Positions 1-8,212 of a stretch of DNA of 20,770 nucleotides are shown here, piece by piece; within the stretch, counting starts at the first letter, position 1; each line of letters begins with the position of its first letter. Position numbers and translations under genes: made by a program. A model generated the notes under the pieces. That model was not told the origin of the DNA and did not search any database. It saw only the letters and a program-made list of their open reading frames with translations. The DNA is from a virus, in IMG/VR virus record IMGVR_UViG_3300006921_000217, positions 1 through 20,770 of that record; one strand, 5' to 3'.

Positions 1-12
1 TAATGCAAACAT
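1..12 (-). CDS. Start of the next late gene (first four codons only)
   Basis: An ATG at 12-10 followed by TTT GCA TTA (Met-Phe-Ala-Leu) runs off the left edge. Seven bases upstream on the minus strand is a strong Shine-Dalgarno motif, AGGAG, which overlaps the TAG stop of the tail fibre gene. That arrangement is the usual coupling in this operon, so the fibre gene is probably followed directly by another late gene, such as a second fibre part, chaperone or lysis protein. Nothing about its function can be seen. Confidence 0.55.
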
Positions 13-19
13 ATTACTC

Positions 20-2344
20 CTATGATAATGTTAAGGCTAGATTTCTTCCAACCTCTAACCATTTGCTTCCGTTATATCTAAAATTGAACATATCCCCAAG
101 ATTTGCTGTTGTTGTTGCTGTCGGAGCTGTGTCCGATGCGAACTCGAATACGGCATTCCATGCAATTGTTCTACTACCTGTACCATCTTGAATACAGACA
201 ATAGATATAAATTGACCTGTTGTTGGATTAGTTGGTGCATCAAAGGTTACGTTATTTGTTAATGTTACTTTAGCTACTGGTGATGCTCTAACATCCCAAT
301 CTTGCGTAGTATCAAATGTTAATGTAGCTTCTTCAATATAAATAGCACCAGTAATTTTTGATAAATTATTAGCATCAGCTGTTAAAGTTTTAGAAGCAGC
401 ACTTGTACCTAATGTTGTAATATCATTATAATTTAGTTCTGCTGTTGTAGCTGTGCAACCATCCATTTTATTTAATTCTGTAGCTGTAGCAGAACAAACA
501 ACATCTTCATTAATTTTAGGTGAAGTTAAAGTTTTATTAGTTAAAGTTTGTGTACCTGTTAAAGTAGCAACAGTAGAATCAATATTTACTGTAACTGTTC
601 CAGATGTTCCACCACCTGATAAACCTGTACCAGCAGTAACTCCTTCAATATCTCCAGAACCATCAGCACCAGAATAACTAAAGTGTACCCCAATACCATC
701 TGTATTTGAAAATGTTCCGCTTGAAACTATATGAGTTACTGGAACTTTAGTATAACCACTTGCGTCTGTAACAGCTCCCGATACTTTAAAAGTTGCGTAA
801 GTAGATGCTGTACCTTCTTTAGTAATAGTTACAATACCTCTTGCTGTTGAATTAGATACATCATCCCATGATTGAACATAACCTGATATATCTGCCGAAG
901 CATCGTCTGCATCATCTACATATAAAATAGAAACTGAACTTACAGTTCCATTGTTAAAAGCTACTTTACCTGCACCTGGATCAGCATCACTTGTTGCCGA
1001 ACTCCAAGTCATTGAAAGTTGTGAGTTAGTACCAGCAGCTCCCGTAGCACCTGTTGATCCTGTGCTTCCAGTAGAGCCAGTTGAGCCTGTGTCTCCTTTT
1101 AATCCTGTTCTTGTAAAGTGTACTGATAATTCATCAGCAGCACTAAAAGTATTGTTACTTGCTAAGTGAGCAACTGTAATTTTGTTGTAACCACTAGCAT
1201 CTGTTACCGCAGCAGTAATTTTAAATCTTGCGTAAGTTTGACTATCGTTAATATCTACAATGTGTAAAAATCCTTTAATGGTAGAAGTTGATCCACCCCA
1301 ACTTTGAACATCTGTTGCTGTACTAGCACCATAAGCATCCGCATCATCTATATATATTTCTGTAGCCGATGCGTAAGTACCATTATTAAATGCTATTTCT
1401 CCAGCACCAGGATCGGCATCTGAAGTTCCTGTATCAAATTTATAATAGTAACCTGGTATTGCACCATCTTCACCAGATGCTACAAAAGAAATAAATACTT
1501 TATCATCATTAGCAAAAGTACCAGCACTATCAATATAAACTAAACTTATTTTTGAATAACCACTTGCGTCTGTGATTGCACCAGTTACTTTAAATACCAT
1601 CCAAGTATCTAATGTATTTGCTTTTGAAATTCTTATTCTACCTCTATTGGTATCATTGCCTGTTACATCATCCCAGCTTTGTACCCATGCTGAAACATCT
1701 GTTCCATTAAATTCTAAATCATCTATGTACATTATGGTTGCACTAGATATTGTTGCATTGTTTAATCTAAATTTTCCTGCTCCAGGATCTGCGTCAGCAG
1801 TAGTTGTTGAATATTGAAACATTGCTGAATCTCCACCAGCAGGTAGAAAGTCTGCAACTGTTGTTAAATTACCAGAGCTATCAAATCCTAAAGTTTTAGA
1901 TGCTCTTGTTGTAGCACCATCTGTAAATTCTGGTGTTGTAATTGTATTTGTTCTTGAAACTTTAAACGATCTATCCAACTCTTCTTGCATTTGTTGAATG
2001 GTCATTGTTGCACGATCCAAACCCTCTTCATGGCTCTCCGCAGGGAATGGATCATTAGCAATATAATCTATTGCTTGGGTTTGCGGGACTTCTCTAATCA
2101 TCACTACAGTTTCTGTAGCTGTGGGAGTGTTTCCTGATGTGAAAGTTATTGAGCCACCACTAGCATCACCTGCTCCTGCAACTGTGTAGTGGGTTGTTAT
2201 AGTCTTAGTTGTTTCAGTTCCTGTTGAGGATCTTATGATAACTGATAAATCTGAATCTGCAAATATCTTAAACGGATAGGTAAAGTTAGTTGTACTACCA
2301 TCACCTGCTGTTAATTGTCTTACTACTGTTGAAGATATTGTCAT
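20..2344 (-). CDS. T7-type tail fibre protein with three tandem modules and a collagen-like linker
   Basis: This 774-aa protein should form the host-recognition fibre of the virion. Residues 1-160 match the N-terminal tail-attachment domain of T7 gp17 (phage T7 tail fibre family): it opens MTISSTVVRQLTAGDGSTTN, contains TYPFKIF, VMIREVPQTQ and PAESHEEGLDRATMTIQQMQEELDR, and ends in a helical stretch. Residues 175-293, 298-413 and 443-560 are three related modules, each with DADPGAGK/E, NNGT, YIDD or YVDD, VQSW and VTDASGY-type signatures. A Gly-x-Thr collagen-like run at 415-437 sits between modules 2 and 3. Residues 568-612 hold the common phage-fibre motifs GTGLSGGGTSGTVTVNID and LTNKTLTSPKI. 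The C-terminal 110 residues (YIEEATLTF to LALTLS) probably form the distal tip. The gene is last of the structural series in the window, matching T7 gene 17 after gene 16. The start has a weak GAG ribosome site. Confidence 0.93.
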   Translation of the reverse strand: MTISSTVVRQLTAGDGSTTNFTYPFKIFADSDLSVIIRSSTGTETTKTITTHYTVAGAGDASGGSITFTSGNTPTATETVVMIREVPQTQAIDYIANDPFPAESHEEGLDRATMTIQQMQEELDRSFKVSRTNTITTPEFTDGATTRASKTLGFDSSGNLTTVADFLPAGGDSAMFQYSTTTADADPGAGKFRLNNATISSATIMYIDDLEFNGTDVSAWVQSWDDVTGNDTNRGRIRISKANTLDTWMVFKVTGAITDASGYSKISLVYIDSAGTFANDDKVFISFVASGEDGAIPGYYYKFDTGTSDADPGAGEIAFNNGTYASATEIYIDDADAYGASTATDVQSWGGSTSTIKGFLHIVDINDSQTYARFKITAAVTDASGYNKITVAHLASNNTFSAADELSVHFTRTGLKGDTGSTGSTGSTGSTGATGAAGTNSQLSMTWSSATSDADPGAGKVAFNNGTVSSVSILYVDDADDASADISGYVQSWDDVSNSTARGIVTITKEGTASTYATFKVSGAVTDASGYTKVPVTHIVSSGTFSNTDGIGVHFSYSGADGSGDIEGVTAGTGLSGGGTSGTVTVNIDSTVATLTGTQTLTNKTLTSPKINEDVVCSATATELNKMDGCTATTAELNYNDITTLGTSAASKTLTADANNLSKITGAIYIEEATLTFDTTQDWDVRASPVAKVTLTNNVTFDAPTNPTTGQFISIVCIQDGTGSRTIAWNAVFEFASDTAPTATTTANLGDMFNFRYNGSKWLEVGRNLALTLS
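674..1798 (-). repeat. Three intragenic tandem modules in the tail fibre gene
   Basis: Three roughly 105-115 codon modules lie at about 1798-1475, 1423-1115 and 994-674 (fibre residues 183-290, 308-410 and 451-557). Each follows the same sequence of motifs: DADPGAG, NN(A/G)T, a (Y/M)(I/V)DD site, VQSW, a beta-rich segment, DASGY, then a short strand ending in a hydrophobic-Phe pair. They differ enough at DNA level to be an old duplication. A collagen-like linker is encoded at 1102-1034, between the second and third copies. Confidence 0.85.
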
Positions 2345-2392
2345 AGTTATTACTCTATATAATTAAATGTCATAATTATCAATACCATATTA

Positions 2393-5300
2393 TTATGGTA
2401 ATAGTACATTATTTTCTTCTTTTTGGTTTAATTTTCTTTTTCCTAAATATCCATACTTTTGTTTTTTTGCATCAATTAATGCTTCTTTAACATCAGGATA
2501 TTCTTTAATCATTTTAGCATAAGCTGCATCTTTATATGCCTTAAATACTTTTTTAATTATCATTTCTTTACCACCATCAAAATTAACATCTCCTTCTTGT
2601 AAATTTTTATAAAAAGTTGAGTTCATTTGATTAATTATTTCTTCTTGAAAAGTTCTTCCATTTATTTTTGTTTTACCTATATTTTCCATCATAAAGTCAT
2701 AAGCTGATTGTTTTTCTTTTTTAAATTCAGTTAAATCAACTATTCTATTTTTAATTTTTTGAGGTGGTAATAAAGCAATTCTTAATCTTGCTATTTCAAA
2801 AGCTACAGGATTATCTTTAACATCTATTTGTCTACCTACAAGTGATAGTCCTTGCAGTAATGAAGAAAAAGAAATAATACCCTCTGGATTAAAATACAAA
2901 CTACTTGGTGTTTTTTCTATAGGCTCTCCAGTAATAATATCCCTTCTAGGTTCTAAATATTTTTCTCCTAATCCTGCTTTGGCTAAAATTTGATCTACAA
3001 ACCCTCTAGTTTCATAAGCTGTTTTTTCAGGTTCTAATATACCAGGAATACCTTGATTTCTTAAAGAAGCATAAGGTATTAAATTACCCACGACACCCCC
3101 TACAAATCTTTCTACTTTATTTTCTGTAGGATCTCCAATTAAATTAGCAACATCTGAAATACCTCTTAAATAAGTTTTGTTAGCACCATTTCTCATAACT
3201 GTTAAAATAGCTGCTGTAAGAATACTCTCTTTATCTTCATCATTAATGTTAGCTAAATTTTCTTTAATATCAGCTATCCATCCAAAAATCATAAAACGAG
3301 GATCCATTCTATTGTATTGTTTGTAAGTTATTGTTCCATCTTTATTTTTTTGTGCAATAGAATAAGGTTGCCAACCATTAGCTAACCAAGTTTTTTTAAT
3401 TTGAAAATTAGATGGTCCATTACCTGTTATTTTTGGAAAAAAATTTCCATTCTTATCTTCAATATCTTCAGTTGCTAGATGAAATCCATAGAATACAATA
3501 GCTGTTCCAAACATTTGTCTACCTAATACTTCAGCTCTAGCTCTTCTGTCTCCACTTCTCCATAAAGTTTGATTTTGTTTTGTAAAAACTCCTAGTCCAG
3601 GAATACGATTAGACATATGTCTCCAAAGATTGGTAGGTGTTCTAATAAACGGAGCCATAAATCTAAATTCAGGAGAGTTATTTAAAAAAGTTTGTATTTT
3701 AGCTCCCCAATCTAAATAAGAGCCACCTCTTAATGTATTCGTGTAACTTGATTCTCTTGCATATTGTAAAGCAGCTTCATTAATAGAACTATCTTTAACA
3801 TTTGCATTTCCATTTTTAGTAAAACCTTCATCAAAAATTCTTTTAATATTAGCTTTACCTTCTTTTGAACTAATAACTAAACCTCTTTCCATCGTATTTT
3901 CTAAAGCATTAGTATAAAGTCTACCTCTATAATTAGATTGTTTTAAAAATTCATCGCCTGTCATTAATAATCTTGATGGTAATTCTATAACTTTACCTAC
4001 CCAATCTATTGCTGTACCAGCACTACCATCAAAACCAAGATTAGCACCACTAATAGGTCTAATAGCTTTTCCATTTACAATTTCTAAATTGTCTTGTGTT
4101 CGAGCAAGAGGATCAAGAATAGCATCTCCTTGTTTTAAAGCTAAATGAGTTGCTTTAACAATATCACCCATGTGCATCATCATTCCTGAATATTGTGCAA
4201 AACCTAATCTTATGGCTTTAGCATCAGCTCTTACAATTCCACCTGTAATTTGTTCTAAAGGTCTAATAAGAGTTTCGTAAATACCAGACTTCATGTTAAG
4301 TGCTTGTGTGAATACACCAGACAATAACGAGTTAATATATGCAGAGTTAAATGCTTCTATCACTCTCTGACCTTTTGATTTTGAAACAGCATTAATAACT
4401 TCTTCTAAAGGTGCATCTTTTATTAATTTAGCCATCGTTACAGAATCTCCTTCAAAATTTTTAATAATGTTTGCCATTTTTTCTACATTTAAAATTTTAC
4501 CTTCTGATCTAACAACTTTAATATTACCAGCTTGAGTAACTCTAGCAGCACCTCTAATTTGATTTTTAAGAGCTACCACAGTATTTCTAACTATTTCAGA
4601 TTGCAAAGCCACTTCTTCTTTTGCTTGTTTAGTCCATTTTGATGTATCATTACCAAATTGTTTTACATATTTTTGTGATGTCTCTCTTAATTGAAATGCT
4701 AGTTCTTGTAAAATTTGTTTTGATGCAATCATTCTAACTGTTGCAGTTTTAGCTCTTTCACCTTCTTTAGGTAATGCTTTTAAAATTTCACCTTTATCTC
4801 TTGACATTAATTTTGCTAACTCTTCAGCTTCAGCATTTTTTAAAACATCATTCTGTAAAAAATCTTTAGTAGTTTCATCAAATCGTTCTGCAACATCATC
4901 AATAGTTTTTAAAACTTGAGCAGAATTTTTAAGTGATTTTGTATTTAATATTTTTTTAATAAAAGATTCTGTTTCTGCTTTAGCTTCTTTCTTACCAATA
5001 TTTAATTTTTTTAAATATTCTTTCATGTTAATAGCATCATTGTTTTCTGCTATTTTTTTATATACTTTTTTAGTTTTCTTGCCTTTTTTAAGATCACTAA
5101 TAGCTTCACCAGTTTCTTTATAAATCTTTTCTTTCTCTGCAAAATCTTTAGTTGCTTTTGCTTTTTTAAAGGCTTTAAGACCAAACAATATTTCAAATGG
5201 TCCACCAATAAGCATACCTTCAAGTACATTTTTTAATCTACCTTCCATTTCGGTATCATCTTCATCGGTTGCTAAATATTGAGTAACTGCGTTATTTAAA

Positions 5301-5869
5301 ACATTACTATCAAATTCAACTAACATATCTGCCAATCTTCCTTCATTAGGATCAAAGACAGTAAGATCAGAAACTCCCCCTGCTGCCATACCTCTTAATC
5401 CTGTTTTTACAATTCCACCACCAAGACCTACTGCTTTAAAAAATTTATTAGGTCCTATAAATCCTGTAACAAATCTTGAAGCACCTTCTGTCATATTTTC
5501 TGCTAATCCTTCAGGTTTGTGGAATATAGGTAATTGTCTTTTTTTAGAATATTCTTCTGCTTTCCATTTAGAAGGAGAAATAAATTGTGGAATAAAATCT
5601 TTAAATGTAACCTTTCCATCTTTATCTCCAAATTCAAGTCCACCTAATGAAATTATATTTTCATCCATAAAATCCGCAGTTTCTTCAACAGCATTAACAA
5701 CACCTTGACCAGCAGACAAACCCAAACGACCAGCTTTCTGCCAAAAATTAAAATCTTTTTCATCAGGATTAGGAATTAAACCAGAATTAACAGGTTCTAT
5801 TTTTTTAACACCATCATTATGTGTTTTAAAAAAATCTAATGTTTCTTGATTTAATGGAGTATCTGCCAC
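2393..5869 (-). CDS. Large internal virion (ejection) protein, T7 gp16-like by position
   Basis: At 1158 aa this is the largest protein here. It sits between a gp15-like gene and the fibre gene, as T7 gene 16 does, so its likely role is the internal core protein that is ejected and helps move DNA across the cell envelope. Visible features are a Gly/Ala-rich hydrophobic stretch near residues 130-165 (GASRFVTGFIGPNKF to RGMAAGGVSD), a long Lys/Glu-rich helical region around 230-480, and a central block with PFIRTPTNLWRHMSNRIPGL, a motif I associate with large marine podovirus core proteins. I see no clear lytic transglycosylase or lysozyme catalytic motif, unlike T7 gp16. The start at 5869 lies 2 bases after the stop of the upstream gene. 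Function is from position and size rather than a recognised domain. Confidence 0.75.
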   Translation of the reverse strand: MADTPLNQETLDFFKTHNDGVKKIEPVNSGLIPNPDEKDFNFWQKAGRLGLSAGQGVVNAVEETADFMDENIISLGGLEFGDKDGKVTFKDFIPQFISPSKWKAEEYSKKRQLPIFHKPEGLAENMTEGASRFVTGFIGPNKFFKAVGLGGGIVKTGLRGMAAGGVSDLTVFDPNEGRLADMLVEFDSNVLNNAVTQYLATDEDDTEMEGRLKNVLEGMLIGGPFEILFGLKAFKKAKATKDFAEKEKIYKETGEAISDLKKGKKTKKVYKKIAENNDAINMKEYLKKLNIGKKEAKAETESFIKKILNTKSLKNSAQVLKTIDDVAERFDETTKDFLQNDVLKNAEAEELAKLMSRDKGEILKALPKEGERAKTATVRMIASKQILQELAFQLRETSQKYVKQFGNDTSKWTKQAKEEVALQSEIVRNTVVALKNQIRGAARVTQAGNIKVVRSEGKILNVEKMANIIKNFEGDSVTMAKLIKDAPLEEVINAVSKSKGQRVIEAFNSAYINSLLSGVFTQALNMKSGIYETLIRPLEQITGGIVRADAKAIRLGFAQYSGMMMHMGDIVKATHLALKQGDAILDPLARTQDNLEIVNGKAIRPISGANLGFDGSAGTAIDWVGKVIELPSRLLMTGDEFLKQSNYRGRLYTNALENTMERGLVISSKEGKANIKRIFDEGFTKNGNANVKDSSINEAALQYARESSYTNTLRGGSYLDWGAKIQTFLNNSPEFRFMAPFIRTPTNLWRHMSNRIPGLGVFTKQNQTLWRSGDRRARAEVLGRQMFGTAIVFYGFHLATEDIEDKNGNFFPKITGNGPSNFQIKKTWLANGWQPYSIAQKNKDGTITYKQYNRMDPRFMIFGWIADIKENLANINDEDKESILTAAILTVMRNGANKTYLRGISDVANLIGDPTENKVERFVGGVVGNLIPYASLRNQGIPGILEPEKTAYETRGFVDQILAKAGLGEKYLEPRRDIITGEPIEKTPSSLYFNPEGIISFSSLLQGLSLVGRQIDVKDNPVAFEIARLRIALLPPQKIKNRIVDLTEFKKEKQSAYDFMMENIGKTKINGRTFQEEIINQMNSTFYKNLQEGDVNFDGGKEMIIKKVFKAYKDAAYAKMIKEYPDVKEALIDAKKQKYGYLGKRKLNQKEENNVLLP

Positions 5870-5871
5870 AA

Positions 5872-7287
5872 TTAACCTTGTTGCCTTGATTTAAGAATAG
5901 GAACATAATCATTCATAAAAGCACCAACATCAGGTTTACCATTTTCTTGAACATAACCATTTAATTTTGCTAATGTTTTTAAAATATTATCTGCTTTTGG
6001 ATCAGCTTTATAGGCTTCATAAAATTCTTCTACTTGCTCTGTCTCTCTAACAATATTAAATTTATTATCAGTTAAATTAAATGCGGTTACTTTTTCTATA
6101 TCTATTTCTTCATACTTATCAATAATATTCATTCTTAATTGTCTTGAATATTCTTGCTGCTCTGAAAAAGTAGCATCAGGATTAGCTGATGTATAATCAT
6201 CAATTCTTTGATCGTATTCTGATCCTGCTTCAAATGCTTTTTCTTTATTAGCTGCTTTATTAAAAGAAGCATCAAAAGCATTATAAAATGTAGCTTCTAA
6301 TATTTTTTTTTGTCCAGCAGAATAATCAAAAAAAGAATTACCTTGTACTATTTTTTTAACTTTATCTTCATGCCTAATACTTTCTGATAAAACTTTTTCT
6401 TTAAGTTGCGTAAATGTTTGTTCTCTTTTACCTGAAACAACTGCACTACCATTATATCTTTTAAATTTTTCTAACTCATTAGTTAATCTAATCGCTTCAT
6501 CATAATCAGCATTAGGATCACCCTCAACAGCTAAAGAATTAATTTTAGCAACATAAGAATCATAAATAGATTTATTAAAATCTTCATTAGATAAAAAAGA
6601 ATCACCTTTTAATGATTGATCTAAATTATTAATTTGTTGCTCAGCATTAGGTAAACCAATAAAAGAATCAGCATCAGCTAACAATAAAACAGAATCAATA
6701 GCTTCTTTTCTTTTTTTAAGATCAGTTTCTCCAAGCATATGTTCTTTATTGAACTCTTCAGCTTTACGATAAAATTCTTGTTTATATTTAACTTTTAAAA
6801 TAGGGTTATCTGTTGTTTTATATTTATTAACACCAATATTTATTTCATCATTATAAACTCTTATGCTTTCTTTCTCATATGCTTTAAATGAATTAGTTTT
6901 TAAATGATAAATACTTTCAGAATTTTCTAAATCTGCACCTTGTTTAATTAATTCTTTAATTCTTCTATTTTTAACAGTTGATAAAGTTTGTTCTAAAATA
7001 GGAGTAAATTGTGTTTTATAATTATTAATAGCATCTTCGTCATTAATATTATCTTTTTGTGAATGAATAATTTTATCTTGCTCTGCTTTTAATTCTAATA
7101 ATTTTTTATTTGCTTCTAATTTTTCTGTGTTATCTCTTTTTTTAATAGCATAATTAGTAAGTTCATTAGCAGCTGGAACTAATGCAGCAGCTATAGTTGA
7201 TCTAGGAGAAATTTGAATACCTGTTTTAACTCCTGGTCCTTCAGATATAACTCTTCCTTCTGTATTATATGTTGGTATTTTAGGCAT
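5872..7287 (-). CDS. Internal virion (core) protein, T7 gp15-like by position
   Basis: The 471-aa product is highly charged and almost wholly helical in appearance, with long Lys/Glu/Asn-rich stretches and no signal peptide or membrane segment. It opens MPKIPTYNTEGRVISEGPGV; residues about 40-130 look like coiled coil. The gene sits between the gp14-like and gp16-like genes with 2-base gaps on each side, so it is translated with them. T7 gp15 forms the periplasmic tube of the DNA-ejection complex, and this is the best positional match, although it is shorter than T7 gp15 (about 750 aa). No family motif is recognised with certainty. Confidence 0.68.
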   Translation of the reverse strand: MPKIPTYNTEGRVISEGPGVKTGIQISPRSTIAAALVPAANELTNYAIKKRDNTEKLEANKKLLELKAEQDKIIHSQKDNINDEDAINNYKTQFTPILEQTLSTVKNRRIKELIKQGADLENSESIYHLKTNSFKAYEKESIRVYNDEINIGVNKYKTTDNPILKVKYKQEFYRKAEEFNKEHMLGETDLKKRKEAIDSVLLLADADSFIGLPNAEQQINNLDQSLKGDSFLSNEDFNKSIYDSYVAKINSLAVEGDPNADYDEAIRLTNELEKFKRYNGSAVVSGKREQTFTQLKEKVLSESIRHEDKVKKIVQGNSFFDYSAGQKKILEATFYNAFDASFNKAANKEKAFEAGSEYDQRIDDYTSANPDATFSEQQEYSRQLRMNIIDKYEEIDIEKVTAFNLTDNKFNIVRETEQVEEFYEAYKADPKADNILKTLAKLNGYVQENGKPDVGAFMNDYVPILKSRQQG

Positions 7288-7289
7288 AA

Positions 7290-7757
7290 TTATCCAAACG
7301 CTTTCAATAAACTTGTTCCTGCTTGAGCATAATAACCTAATTCTGCTGCTCTAGCTTGATTTCTTGCTACTTGTCCTTGCATCCTTGCAAAATTTGCTTC
7401 TTCAAATTTTCTAACTTTATTTATTTTTGCATTATAATCTATAATATCTTTTTCTAATTCTGCATTTTCGGCATTAGCTCTTAATATTCTTAAACCTGAT
7501 CCAGATAATTCTACACCAGATTTTAATATAGCAGTTTTTGTTTCCCCTTGAAATTTTGCAAATTTTTTATCAAATTGAGCAAGATCAAATTCTTTTTGTT
7601 TTTCAATTAATTCACCTTCTTGCTCTGCAACTTGAGCATTACGATTCATTATTAATTGATTAAATTTACCTGCTGCACTCGCTTGTTTAGCTGCAACAAT
7701 TTGCGTTGCTGCCGATATATATGGAACTGCTGGTGCTAAAGGTGCTAAAAAACTCAT
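7290..7757 (-). CDS. Internal virion protein, T7 gp14-like
   Basis: This 155-aa protein has the layout of gp14-type core proteins: a short hydrophobic N-terminus (MSFLAPLAPAVPYISAATQI), a long amphipathic helical middle rich in Ala, Lys, Glu and Gln, and a C-terminus ending in Tyr-Tyr-Ala-Gln-Ala-Gly-Thr-Ser-Leu-Leu-Lys-Ala-Phe-Gly. In T7, gp14 forms the outer-membrane pore of the ejection machine. It lies between the gp13-like and gp15-like genes, its ATG overlaps the upstream stop by one base (TAATG), and it is 2 bases from the next gene. That context supports the call more strongly than any single motif. Confidence 0.75.
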   Translation of the reverse strand: MSFLAPLAPAVPYISAATQIVAAKQASAAGKFNQLIMNRNAQVAEQEGELIEKQKEFDLAQFDKKFAKFQGETKTAILKSGVELSGSGLRILRANAENAELEKDIIDYNAKINKVRKFEEANFARMQGQVARNQARAAELGYYAQAGTSLLKAFG

Positions 7758-8212
7758 TAAAAAATCCTCGCATATCTGTAATGATGTGAGCCATCAAAAC
7801 CATAGTGTTTCATTAAACCCTCTTCCTCTAATCCTAACCACTTTGCAAATCTTAAACCTTTATCAAAATCAGCTCTTATCGCAGTTTGAACTCTTTTTAT
7901 ATTGTGTTCTCTTGCAAGTCTTGTAAAATTTTTTTTAATTGCTCTTGCTACCAAAAGAGGATGTTGCCAAACTTTATGACTTGCGAGTACCCATCCTTCT
8001 GCAACACCATCCCAAATAATTTTCATACCAGAAGAAGCAATAGGCTCATCATTAACGATACAAGTGTAAGCTAAACCTTTTTGTTCTAGCTCCATCGCTT
8101 CTCCGTCAAATTTTGCATCTTGATCCATAAGTACATGATTCATTTGATTGGCTAAAATAATCTTACCATGTTTTGCAATGTAAGGCACTATATGTAGTAT
8201 ATTATCCGTCAT
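7757..8212 (-). CDS. GNAT-fold-like protein, T7 gp13-type internal virion protein
   Basis: A 151-aa protein resembling the T7 Gp13 family (DUF2833), which has an acetyltransferase-like fold. It runs MTDNILHIVPYIAKHGKIIL, has a central beta region (IASSGMKIIWDGVAEGWVLA), a helical segment with LLVARAIKKNF and a C-terminal part (RFAKWLGLEEEGLMKHYGFD) that matches the acceptor-side helix and strand common in GNAT-like phage proteins. T7 gp13 is needed for virion assembly but is not thought to acetylate. The reading frame overlaps the end of the tail tubular B gene by 11 bases, and its stop overlaps the next ATG. An enzymatic role cannot be excluded. Confidence 0.78.
   Translation of the reverse strand: MTDNILHIVPYIAKHGKIILANQMNHVLMDQDAKFDGEAMELEQKGLAYTCIVNDEPIASSGMKIIWDGVAEGWVLASHKVWQHPLLVARAIKKNFTRLAREHNIKRVQTAIRADFDKGLRFAKWLGLEEEGLMKHYGFDGSHHYRYARIF

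Noticed and set aside
453-1169. Open frames on the plus strand opposite the tail fibre (453-677, 951-1169)
   Set aside because: They are rich in Val, Pro and Ala because they mirror the Thr/Gly-rich fibre codons, have no ribosome site, and lie fully within a well-supported gene.
674-1798. Repeats in the fibre gene considered as a CRISPR or satellite array
   Set aside because: The repeat is at protein level, with diverged DNA copies of over 300 bp and no spacers, so it is an intragenic domain duplication.
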